64,000 nucleotides of DNA from Pseudoips prasinana (Eukaryota; Arthropoda; Insecta; Lepidoptera; Nolidae): contig OX621253.1 in assembly GCA_951640165.1 (NCBI GenBank), positions 13,782,001-13,846,000 on the forward strand, in the 5' to 3' direction. The first letter of the stretch is position 1. Every line of letters begins with the position of its first letter. Under the pieces are notes generated by a model. The model was not told the DNA's origin. It saw only the letters and a program-made list of their open reading frames with translations, and searched no databases. Of the stretch, positions 24,101 through 37,200 are shown piece after piece. Made by a program: the position numbers and the translations under genes.

Positions 24101-27100
24101 GGGTCGTGTCGGCCCCGAGTTGGGTGCCAGGCGCCGGCTCGCGCAAACCACTTGACGAAAGATTCGAGGATCTCCGCCGCGCACGGGTTGGCAGGGAGCT
24201 GCGACAGCCGGCCACGCTTGACCACTAGGTGGTAGTCGAATGTTAAGCGATCCCTAGAGAGATAGAGGAATCGATGTAAATCTATACATATAATAAAATC
24301 GTAGGAAAGTCTAAACTGTACATTGAATTTTTTTTTAAAGGATACTTGGGGCGTGTACTAAATGCGATATCGAAGCCAAAAATATAGGTTTTAGAATTTT
24401 TGTCTGTTTGTTTGTATGTGTGTCCGGGCTAAACTCAAAAAGTACTGAATGGATTTATTTCAAATTTTAGATGAATATTACTAAGAGGTCGGGTCAACAT
24501 ATAGGCTACATATTATCACGCTATCACCAACGGGGGAGAAGATGTGGTAATTTATAAAATTTAACGCGGGTAAAACCGCGGGCCACAGCTAGTAGAATAA
24601 ATAAACGGGCCTGTGTGTGGTTGGCAAACGCCTTCTTTTCACGCCGAGGTCGTGAGTTCGTTTACCACCCAGGACAGATATTTGTGTGCATGAACATGTC
24701 TGTTTGTCCTGAGTCTGGGTGTAATTTATCTATATAAGTATGTATTTACAAAAGAAAAGTAGTATATCAGTTCTTTGGTTTCCATAGTACAAGCTCTGCT
24801 TTGTTTGAGTTCAGATGGCGGTGTGTAAATAATGTCACAGGATTAAATTCAATTTGTGGTAATTAAAGTCAGAGATTGTTAACATTTTCTTGTGAACGTA
24901 AATTGGCACCCCTGAATACGGACGGTGTTGATATTAATCTTTATCAACAGTTACTAAAAAGTCTAAAATATATACAATTAAAAAGAGCCTCGATTGATTT
25001 CTATAAAAAAACCAAATATTTCAACGGCGAGGCGCCCAAATTCGTAATTGTTTAAACAGTCGTCGTCATCGCCAAAAACGTAAAACTAGGAAACGTTTTA
25101 AAATAGTGAATATCCCAATAAACTCTATGATTACTATCCGATTTGAATAAATGTTTGGATAAGACTAACAAATACAAAAAATCCAAAATCAGTTCATACA
25201 CGTCGGAATAATAGAATTTACATACGCGAAGCAAATACACATTTCATTCATAATCTTCCTCTGTTTTGAAGTCGGTTAAATAGTTTATTGCCAACAAAAT
25301 TACAAGTTATGTGGAACACTTGACACTGTTCCTCATAAGAAATGAATATGTAAGAATTAGAACTAATACATACAATTGTTAATTAGAAACACGTTACAGT
25401 TATTTTAACGGCCTGTTGGCGTGGTTGGTAAATACTTGCTTTTCACGTCGCAGGTCGTGGGTTCGATTCTCACCCTGGACAGATATTTGTGTGTTTATCC
25501 TGAATCAGTTATCTGTTTTCCATAGTACAAGCTCTTAGTAGCTTAGTTTGAGATCAGATGGCCGTGAATAATATCCCAGGATAATATTATATGAAATTGC
25601 ATAAGATATTTGCCACATGATATTTATTCGAGGGTAACCCTTACTTACAAGTCCTATTTAATTATTTCTTATAATACTTATAGAACCCGTCCTAATGTAA
25701 TAAGTAACGTTTTCATTGTTCAAATTATGGGATCACCCATCTCATAATAGGGACAATTTCAATTCATGAAAACATTTCATTAATTAGAACGGTTACTATA
25801 CGTATAAAAAGCAATATATTTAGCAGCATTGATGAGTTAGATGATAATCGATTTGCTATAAGTGAGGACTTATTGAGGTTCATTGATATAACTAATTGAA
25901 CTCATCGATGTTGCAAACAGTCCATCTAGTAACATGAATGGTCGCGTCAACTGTACTGTCAAACAATTGTTTACAGTCATTTACGGACGAACCGTTTTCA
26001 ATGCAGCGACAGTCGATGTATTCGATCGCCGATATCACTTATGCACGAGACATGTATACAAAATTTCTTAAAGGAACCCTTTAGAATTACGTAGGTACCT
26101 ATACAAAATTTCGAGTTAATAGACTGACAAAATATGATATTTTCATCTGAAACCTGTATACTGACACATATAATGCAATTAAAGAGATATGGCACACACA
26201 AGAAATAGGGATCGAATGGCTCACAGAAAGATTTATCATACAAATGTTTATAATCCTTTAAGGGTTGAATAATCCTTTCTTGGTGTAGAAAAAGAGCCAT
26301 AATGTTATTTGTGATTAGTTACAGCGATATACGCTGGGCAATCATTTTGTATGTATAGTTTACTTATTATAGAAGTCACTCACAGGATTCTGAAGCTCAA
26401 CATTCGATTGCGAGTCTGGATGACAATGCAAAGTAGCCCTTGTATGGCGAGGGGCTTTAGTGGGTCATGGGCGTTATGAGCATGGAATGTGGGAACTCGG
26501 ACCGTTGCATTCTGCTTGTTTGTGTACTCATGAAACGACGAGGACATTTGTTCAATAAATGAAGGACATTTAAACACAGGTATATCTTTAGAAAAGGTAT
26601 GGAGAATAATTTATTGAATTAAAACGGGAGAGTTAGAAAAAGCCAGTCACGTAGATATCATTGAAAAAATCCTGTTCACAATCGGTTAGCGGTATAACGT
26701 AAGTAGTAGTAATAATCATCATGACAACCGAATGACGTCCACAGCTGGACAAGAGTCCCCCCAAAAGATCTCCACAATGGAGGCCCATCATTTGGAGGGA
26801 TATGCCATAATCGCGACGCTTAGAAGATGTGATGGCGATTGCAGAGACACAGAGAGACGCTGCTGCACGTTCTCTGGCAGATATTCCCTCGGGAGGACTT
26901 CTACTCCGCCCAAGAGATGATCTTGGGTGGTGATATTTGCTGCCGTGCGAGTGTTCTACGTGAGCTCGACAAATGGATGTGCGATTAACGCTTATGCGAC
27001 AAAACTGTACTGCGACTCACCGAAGATCGACATATCGTAAAAAGCGATAGGCTTTCTGGCACTTCGCCGGCCGCTGCCGCGGTACGCTCGGTCGGCTCTT

Positions 27101-30100
27101 GCGTTGTTTTGTCATGTTCTAACCTCGGTTAGGTTAACCCAAACTTATCCTAACCTTGCTTTCGAACTATGGTGAGTCGCAGTACAGTTTTGTCGCATAA
27201 GCTTCAATCGCACATCCATTTGTCGAGCTCACGTAGTACACTTCTGCCGTGCCCCACACAACAGACAACTATTTGTGTGACCCATAAATTGTTGATGTGA
27301 GTCTGCATGTTTGTAAAGTCCCTCGCAATACATGGATATAAATAGTCCGGGCGTTGTCTTAAAGAATTTCATGTATTATATGTATTATATACGGGTAAAT
27401 ATCGCGAGAAGCCACATGCATCGAACTTCTTTCATCAGTCTGTTCAAAATCACCCACTTTTAGACATCTGTGGACATTCAAAAGCTGAAAAAGAGATTAT
27501 GCTACGTAGTGCAACCAATTTTAGACATTTACCTGAGGGCAGATGGTAGAGCGATGTGAGCTCTCCCGACCTGCACGGTGGGCGGCGGCGAGTGTGGCTG
27601 GGAGCTGGACGCCGACCCAGACGACGAATCAGTGTCGCCCGTTTCTCCTTCTAAAAGCGGTTCACCTTCTGAATATATTAGTGAGAATCAGTAACGTTAT
27701 ACAACATTATCCAACCCATCATTAGTTAATAAAATAGTATTTATCAGATGTTAGTGTAGTGGTTAGTAATCCTGACTGCTAAGCTCCAAGAGGTCCTAGG
27801 TTCGATCCCCACCCAAAAAACAAATCTTTGTGTGATAAAAATTATTTGTTCTATGTCTAAGTATCATTTATCCGTCAGGTCACCGTAGCCTAGTTGGTAG
27901 TGCTCCTGCCTACGAAGCTGGTAGTCCTGGGTTCGAACCCCGGTAAGTGCAAATATTTGTGTGATGAGCACGAATATTTGTTTCTGAGTCATGGATGTTT
28001 TCTATGTATATAAGTATTTATCTTTCTATATAAGTATGTATATCGTTGCCTGGTACCCATAGTACAAGCTTTGCTTAGTTTGGGGCTAGGATGATCTGTG
28101 TGACATTGTCCCTAGATATTATTATTATTTATCTATCTATATAAGTATGTATATCGTCGCCTGGTACACATAGTACAAGCTTTGCTTAGTTTGGGGCTAG
28201 GATGATCTGTGTGACATTGTCCCTAGATATTATTATTATCATTTATCTATCTATATAAGTATGTACATCGTCGCCTGGTACCCATAGTACAAGCTTTGCT
28301 TAGTTTGGGGCTAGAATGATCTGTGTGACATTGTCCCGAGACATTATAGGGGAGACCGGGGCAAAGCCGTATAGCTAAGGGTTTGTGGATGCTGATAAAT
28401 AATTTTAAAACACAGTTGTACTAAATCAACATTTATTTTTAACCAGTCTCATAAGGTACGCAATCACAATATTTTAACTTAGATAATTAAAGCGTAAATT
28501 GAAAAAAAGTAGCAAAAATAATTCTTCTACGTTTTACGGTTTTGCCCCAGGGCATGGACAAAACCGTATACTGTATAAGATTTTACCCCAGTATATCAAC
28601 GTGCAGCTATACAGCCCATGCACACAAAATCATCCAATTCTTCTGAATCGTAACCTGTGCAGCCTTCATGAGCCCAACCTTTGCACTCTATACATTGGAC
28701 CCAACGTTCATTCAATCGAGTAGTGCCGTATTTCTCAAGACAGTACAGACAGTCATCGTTGCCATTGGTAGTTGTTTGTTTTTTAGTTTTCTTTTGGTGA
28801 TCTAGATTAAGTTTTGGTATTTTATATTGTGAGGTAATCAGTACGTTTTCGTAGGGAGAGGAAGTGATGACAGCTGTTTTCCCTCTTCGATTGTTTGTCC
28901 TTTTCTGACTCACACTAACTCTAGGGATTGGCATTACATCTGCCGGAGATACAGCTTCAAAGTCTTGATCAAAAGCAATAGAAGTAGACGGTGTTGGTTC
29001 AATTAAAGAGGTGGATGAAGCGGATTGTACCAAGTTTATGACAGACGCATTAGAAGATGATTTCACCGGGTCGATTTGTCCACTAGTGGTTGATGGAATC
29101 GCATTAGCAAGTAGCGTAGACGATGTTGAGGGCTCCCATGTAACTGTTGTAGTAGAAGTTGAAGGTGTTAACGCATGTATATCCGTAGTTTCAGCCGCAA
29201 CAAAATCTGTTTCATCGAATACATGTCTATTTGTCGGGTAAATGCCGGTTTTCAAAAATCCAGATACTGCATTATGTATCGTAGCCGCTTTACCATAAGC
29301 TGCACCAAAAAGCCAGCTGGAACTGCGTCACAACCCAACCAGGATTATTCCGTAACCACATGTTTACTTCTTGAGTATAATAATTACTTAAAGGACCCAT
29401 AATGCTTACATCTAAGGGCTGCAGTCTGTGTGTGCAATGTGGTGGAAAACTAAACTACTAACTAACTAACTAAAATAAAAATTCCGTTGTCTCGCGCTTT
29501 TTCTATTAACGGAAGATTTTTTGTGTGAGTCGAGTGTCCATCGGGTAACAATAAGACAGGGTCTTTTTTCTTGGGCTTTACTGTCGATATAAAGTGGTTT
29601 AGCCATTCAACGAAAATTTCGCTTTGTATCCAGCCACTTGGATGACAAACTGAAACTGTGCCTGGAGGAGCACCGTCTAGAAGTTCTGCCTTCATACGAA
29701 CAGGAGGAAATATCAAGAGTGGAGGGATATAATTCCCAGCAGCAGAGACACGAAGTACAGCAGTACTAAGTTGACTTTTTCCGCTGAATTGGCCAGGCCG
29801 ACCTGCTTTTTTCCCTTTAAGGCGATTATCCTACTTTGTCTTTTAGGAACCGTCGTCAAACCCGTTTCATCAACGTTATATATCTTTGTAGGTAGAAATT
29901 TGTGTTGATCTATGAGTTCCTCAAGCAAATCAAAAAATTTATTAACACTGACCATATTAAATCCCATTGCCCTTGCCACGGACGTGGGTTCAGCTGCACG
30001 CAGTGATAATTGTGGGTGGCATTTCATAAATCCTGACAGCCAATCCTCTCCCGCTTCTTTAGTAGTTGTATTAAAAGAATGGTCAATATTATTAGCTTCT

Positions 30101-31183
30101 GCAAGCTGGTACGCTAACCGTCGAAGATCTTTATAAGTGAGACCAAATAATCGTTTTTCCATAATTAAGATGTGGTCAACCAAACTTTTTTCCTGAGTAG
30201 TTGTAAAAGTTGGCCTAAAACGCCCCAGGCCTTTAAGAGTTGATTTGTTTAAATCATTATTTTGTCGGAATTTATTAACGCGATCTTGTGAGGTGGATTT
30301 CGGCACCTGATATATTTGAGCAGCTTTGAAGTATCCCATAGTCCCACCAAACACGGCTTGAACAGCTTTTTTCATGTTTTCCGTGTCCCACGATTGTCTA
30401 TTAGTCGTCCTTTTATAATCACGATCCATCGTGGCATCTGTAATGATAAAATAAAAGGTTAATACACTTAAGTACATCCGGGTCAAAATCGTAAATATAC
30501 GATTTTACCCCATACGATTTTGACCCATACCATTGTATGTATAAATACGTTACTCACTACTACATTCGTAATTGATTTCACCGGTACAAATGTACTGAAT
30601 TACATAAAAATATACACACTTTTAACATGACTATTAGTTACTTACCTATTGTACACGTAAATTTGACGATTGGCACTTCTTTTTGCACATAAATTACATA
30701 AAAACCACTAAAAAACAATAAAATAAAATATTTAAAAAACGCGCATGCCTGTCGCGAGAAGTGTTTGTTGACAAATGGCTGTGATTGGTTGACAACGCTG
30801 AGCTGCAGTGGCGCGGGAAATTTCAATTATTAACAGAAATACATACGCTATACGGTTTTGCCCGGATATACGGTTTTGGACAGGTCTCCCCTATTATTAA
30901 AATATGTAGAAATATATAAGTACCTATGTTTATCAGTTGTCTGGTTGTATAGTACAGTCTCTGTCTAATTTGGGATCAGATGGCAGTGTATTACGTGTTT
31001 CAAGATATTTATTAATCTATTTATCTAGAAACTAGCGACCCACCCCGGGCTTCTTACGAACGTAGATAGATATAGAAAGATAAATTAGTACTTTATTTAG
31101 TAATAGAAGACAACAATAATTCTTTTAAAAGATCTATTTTAATTGACTGATTGGCCTTTGGTTTTTTGTAGCTTAATTGTGGC

Positions 31184-31217
<34 letters not shown>

Positions 31218-34200
31218 TTTATTTCGGATTACTCCATAAAGTGTTAGTTATAAAAGTCTTAACCTATGTTAGTAACAATGTTTAATCAAAAATTTTAATT
31301 CAAAATAAAACAAATAATCTAGTACTTAAACAATCACGCATGCATCAGCTGATCGTTATTCTTGGATGGGGAGCTATTTCTGTATTCTGCATGTTGATGT
31401 GTTACACTGTTCAGTGTCATGGGAAAATTAAAATCATCAACTTACGACCACTACGATTGTGTGATGTACGATTACGATACACCTTGAAGACTTGTAGTAC
31501 ACACGGCTACACATCAAGCTATACCTACATTTCCAGTATAAGCCGATCTCCCGTTGTATAGGATTTCCATACAATGACAGGTCAGCTTATATTGGAAATG
31601 TATAGCTTGATATGTAGCCGTGTGTACAGACTCCAGCACATACAGCTACCCCAATCTGTCAAATTTCTTTAATAGATTTTCAACTTTATCACAAAAGCGT
31701 AAGGTTCACTTTCAATTGGGGATATTTGACAGATTGGGGTAGCTTGATGTACATTATTTTATGCATCAGTATCACTCGTTCTCGAAGCGCACGCTAATTA
31801 ATGACTTATTTATATTCATTGATAACCTTGGGTTGTGTTATTGTAATTCTCGTAGGATCGCTATTTTATTTTTAAACATAATGTATGTTCCTCGCTGATA
31901 AAGTAGCTTTCTGTATGTGAAAGATTTATTTTAAATCGGGTAAGTTGTTTATAAGGTGGACCGACGATCTTGTGCGGGTCGCGGGAAGCCGGTGAATGCG
32001 GGCAGCACAGGACCAGCTATTGTGGAGATCCTTGAGAGAGGCCTTTGTCCAGCAGTGGACGTCTTTCGGCTGATATGATGAAGTTGTTATTGAGTTTATT
32101 CATTGAATCAAACAAAGAGATTCTACCCGATTATAAAACCTTTACACTTGGCGTCATAAATAGCCATGGCGCGACAATCAAAATATTTATTTAAGGTCCC
32201 TAAAGACAAGAATACTGCCACTAAAACCATTTAAAACAAAATTAGGTATATGGCTGCAAAATAAATGCTTGTACAATATGAAAGACATCACACTAATATT
32301 ATAAAGACGAAAGTTTGTGAGTTATGTTTGTTACTTCTTCACGTCTAAACGGCTGGAGCGATTTTAAGCGGGGCACAGCTAGGGTTAAATATATGATATA
32401 AAATTTTAAAGCAAATACTAAATTAAAATGATTGAATAAGCGAATGTATTAGTATTCTTGACATTTAATATTCTTAATAATTATAATGTTTAAACAATAG
32501 GGAACTGTATTAGTGAAACAAGACTTAATTGTGATATTTGTTATGATAGTTTATAAGTATGTCATGTAAGCCTAAATATTTGCATGCCGTTAAATAGGCA
32601 AAACATGCTGAACTTTATATTAAGATGTACCATCCCGTAACCATGTTAATAGACCGACGTAATATGATTTTCCTATTAGGAAACCTGTATCCTAACGCAT
32701 ATAATGGAACTGAAGATATAAATATCGAATGGCACACAGAGAAAGAGTTTTCATACAAAGATACCCCTTTAAGGATTGAATTGTCTTTTCTTACGTGTGA
32801 TTAGTTACAGCGATAGAAGCTGGGCCATAATTTAGTATTATTTATCTTATCTCAAACAAAACATCTAACCGTTTCTCTTAATAATATTAGTTTAGGTTGT
32901 CCAGTATGTACTAATATTACTACGTTCAGCTTGTTAAAATCACATACGTAAAATAACGAAAATAATTGATCCCAAAATACGATTTAACAACGTTGGCACG
33001 ATAAGTGTAAAATTGCGTCACGTCTGATAATGGTGAAAACTGTCACGGGTAATACATGTAATGGTTGGCAAATGCTTGCTTTTCACGCGGGAGGTCGTGG
33101 GTTCGATGCCCACCCAGGACAGATATTTGTGTGCATGAACATTGCTATGTGCCCTGAGTCTGGGTGTAATTATCTATATATGTATATAAGTATGTATTTA
33201 CAAAAGAAAAGTAGTATATCAGTTATCTGGTTTCCATAGTACAAACTCTGCTTAGTTTGGGATCAGATGGCCATGTGTGAATGTCCCAGGATATTATTAT
33301 TATTAGTAAAGGTACTAAGAACATTGGTTTGGGTGCCATTGTGTAATGAGTATGAGCACCATGACCTATGAATATTTTATGCCAAGAAAATTCAATCTTC
33401 TTTAGGTGATCGCGATGTGAGGCGGGATGGTATGCGACAGAACATATTACATAGGTATGTATGTAACATCTTTATGTAATAACCTTACTCAAGAAAAATT
33501 CAATAAGATAAAAAAATTCAAGGCGTTCTTATTGTAGCAACTATATACATATTTAGTACTAGCTGTGCCCCGCGGTTTTACCCGCGTTAAATTTTATAAA
33601 TTATCTAGCTAACTATTATATAGGTCATCCCCCGTAGGAGATAGCGTGATGATATGTAGCCTATATGTTGACCCGACCTCTTAGTAATATACATGCAAAA
33701 TTTGAAGTAAATCCATGCAGTACCTTTTGAGTTTAGCCCGGACATACATACAGACAAATAGACACACAGACAAAAATTCTAAAAACTATACTTTTGGCTT
33801 CGATATCGATTGTAGATCACGCCCCAAGTATCCTTTAAAAAAAATATTCAATGTACAGTTTTGACTTTCCTACGATTTTATTATATGTATAGATATCTGG
33901 CTGTAAAGTAGAAAGGTGGTCGAGACCCCTCCTTACAGTAGAAAAGGTTATACCTAGTCAAATTTACCTGATTAGAGAGCGATGTTTCGAACAAATGATA
34001 GATATTTAAACTAATATTATAAAAAGAAAAGATTTGATTTGTATATTGATTTGTAGGTATATTCGTAAGCCTAATCTTATGCTTAGGCTTTGGAAACTAC
34101 ACGGAACCCTTGTTAACGCTACATGGTAACAACATTAAAAAGAGGTAGTGTAGGTATATGTAGTTATCAGTTGGACTGGGGAAGTAGCCTGAGATTGCAT

Positions 34201-37200
34201 TACTCTTCAGGTAATAGTATTAAACTATTAATATTGTGGTCCTGCGTATAAATAAGGTGACAAAACACGTGATACTATATCTGCCACAAGCTTTATTGGC
34301 TACGATATGTGTTAATTAACCGCGTAAGCTTGTTTGCAGACTAGTGTAACGCGTAGAACACAAAATTTGTCTATTAAGTATTGTTGTAAACATTGTAATC
34401 AACAAAATCTCACTCACTAATTTCATTTAACCTTATGTAAGTAATATACCTGTATACAAATGATTTGTTCTTAGTCAACGTTTTATCAGTTACCTACGTA
34501 TCAACTTATCTATATGATACTAGCGTTGTATACACGGCACAAAAGCGACGAGGCAACAAAGGAATTCAATATAGAAACGAGATAAAATTGTGACCTATTA
34601 CAACGTCGAAGATCAGACAATTGCATCCTTTATTAATTATTGCACGTATGTAGCAACTGACATTAGGACAACTCTCTAGCGTTTGGTCATTGAATGACCA
34701 ATGAACCTAGTATGGGAAGTGAGACATGGGTCTTCGTCGGCGTAGATGGTGATTTCGACTAACCTGTTGTTGATCCTGACTGCTAAACTAGACAGAGGTA
34801 GTGGGTTCGATTCCCACCGAGTACAAATTTTTGTGTGATGAACACGATTATTTGTTAAGTGTCTGGCTGTAATTTAACTAAAGTATGTATGTATATGTAT
34901 AGGTATGTGTTATATATATAAGTACATTTACCAGTAGTCTGATTGTCTAGTTACGGGGTATGTTAGTAGTCCCAAGATATTTATTTAACTATAGAATCAG
35001 AAGTAAACCTTTTAAAAGATTGTTTAATACATCAAGCGGCACACAATACAAAAAAGATGGCATTTTCTATTAGTTGGTATGATCGCAATTTACCCCGCGT
35101 ACTGGGTGACGCCCTGATGCTCGTATCTGGGTTACATACGAGAGATCGAAGTCAATACAGTTTATGAAACGTAAAACATAGGTTAATCAATACTTCTTTA
35201 GCAGGGTAATCGATCAAGCAGGTCATCTGATGGTAAGTGATCACCGCCGATCGCAATTTACCCCTATTGCTACTGGGTGACGCCCTGATGCTCGTATCTG
35301 GGTTATGTAAGACAGATCGAAGTCAACACAATGTATGAAACGTAAAACATAGGTTAATCAAAACTTCTTTAGCAGGGTAATCGATCAAGCAGGTCATCTG
35401 ATGGTAAGTGATCACCGCCGATCGCAATTTACCCCTATTGCTACTGGGTGACGCCCTGATGCTCGTATCTGGGTTATATAAGACATATCGAAGTCAATAC
35501 AGCTTATGAAACGTAAAACCTAGGTTAATCAATACTTCTTTAGCAGGGTAATCGATCAAGCAGGTCATCTGATGGTAAGTGATCACCGCCGATCGCAATT
35601 TACCCCTATTGCTACTGGGTGACGCCCAGAAGCTCGTATCTGGGTTACATAAGACAGATCGAAGTCAAAACAGTTTAAAAAACGTAAAACCTAGGTTAAT
35701 CGATAAGCAGGTCATCTGATGTAAGTATTCACCGCCGCCCATGGACACACGCAACACCAGAGGGGATGCACGTACTTTGCCGGCCTTAAAAAAAGACAAA
35801 GGCTCACTATCGCAATCTAAAACCACTGGGACCATTTCTGTTAATCTCATTTCTTAATCTCGCACACTAAAATAGTCTTTTGTTAGTGTCTGTGGCATCG
35901 ATACTGCTTATCGGATTAACCCATTTAAATGATTTATTCATCTGAAAATCAGTTAGCTGGTATGTATCATGACAATTTGTTAAGCAATTCAAAAGTTAGT
36001 GCTTCTTGTGATCGTCGCGCAACACAGACTCAGACTCACAACAACACTTTATATAGGATAACAGACTATTTATAGAGAGAGGAGACGCCCTGATGTTTAT
36101 ATCTCTGTTATGTAAGATAGAGCGAGGTCACTATGAGGATGGGTCTTTGTTCTACATACATACTTAAGTTGACTAGCTTTACAAAAGACACCAGACAAGG
36201 GAGGGGTGACGCCCTGACGCTAGTATTTGGGTTAAGGGTAACTAACATTTGTAAGCATTTGCGTAACATAAAATTTGGCGTGGTCCACCCAGGACATTAT
36301 ATTTGTGTGCATGAACGTGTCATGGTTTTCCTGAGTGTAGGTGTTATTATCTATATAAGTATGTATTTACAAAAGAAAAGTAATTTTTGTAGTATATCAG
36401 TTATTTCGTTACGTTTCATCAGAAATTAGTCTAAGTCACCATGCTAGATGTACCGGAATACCTAGCGACAAATAAGAACAAGAACTTATGTCGATTTCTG
36501 AACGTTACGTCTTTATGTTTAAACGGAGCATTTTGTTGATAAGAGGCTTTTATTAACTGTTAACATAAACAAATATTGATTTTGCTTGTGTCCTAGCAAC
36601 TGTGGTTTAAAAATGGACATTCCTTAAGATAGCACCAATACAATCCTTTCTACCTGCATAAATATATGAAATAAATATCATGGGACACGTAACAAACTGC
36701 CATCTGATCCCAATTTAGGCAGAGCCTAAACTATGGCAACCAGAAAACTGATAAACATACTTAAATATTTCTAAATATATACATATTATAGATAAATTAT
36801 ACCTGACACAGAACAAATGATCGTGCTCACTCTAGATCGAACCCACGACCTCTGGCTTAGCAGTCAGATTCACTAACCAGTAGCCTAACCGGCCAGTTAA
36901 TATAATACATCTATAATGCCATTTAGCCGGTCGAAAATACCTATTTTTCAAAGAAACTCCTTTAGATACCTAATTTGAATGTTAAAAAATTAATGATAAG
37001 AGTTGTCGTTGAGGAAATGCACTAACAATTCGACGGAAGGGCGCCGCCGTGTGTTTGTGTTTTAAATTAATATTAATGTTATCTATAATAATTGCGGCGC
37101 GATAAAGTTAAAACAAAAAATGTTTATCTCATAAGTCTAAGGTACAAGACGACACGCAAAAGTTAAAAACTCTTTTAGCTTCGATATGTCCGCGTTAAAT

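Noticed and set aside
35081..35740. Possible centromere-like satellite because the unit is about 171 bp
   Set aside because: Only four copies, the unit contains a retroelement tail module, and Lepidoptera are holocentric; the length match to alpha satellite is coincidence.
35081..35740. Possible CRISPR-like array
   Set aside because: Whole units repeat with no repeat-spacer pattern, and the window is eukaryotic.
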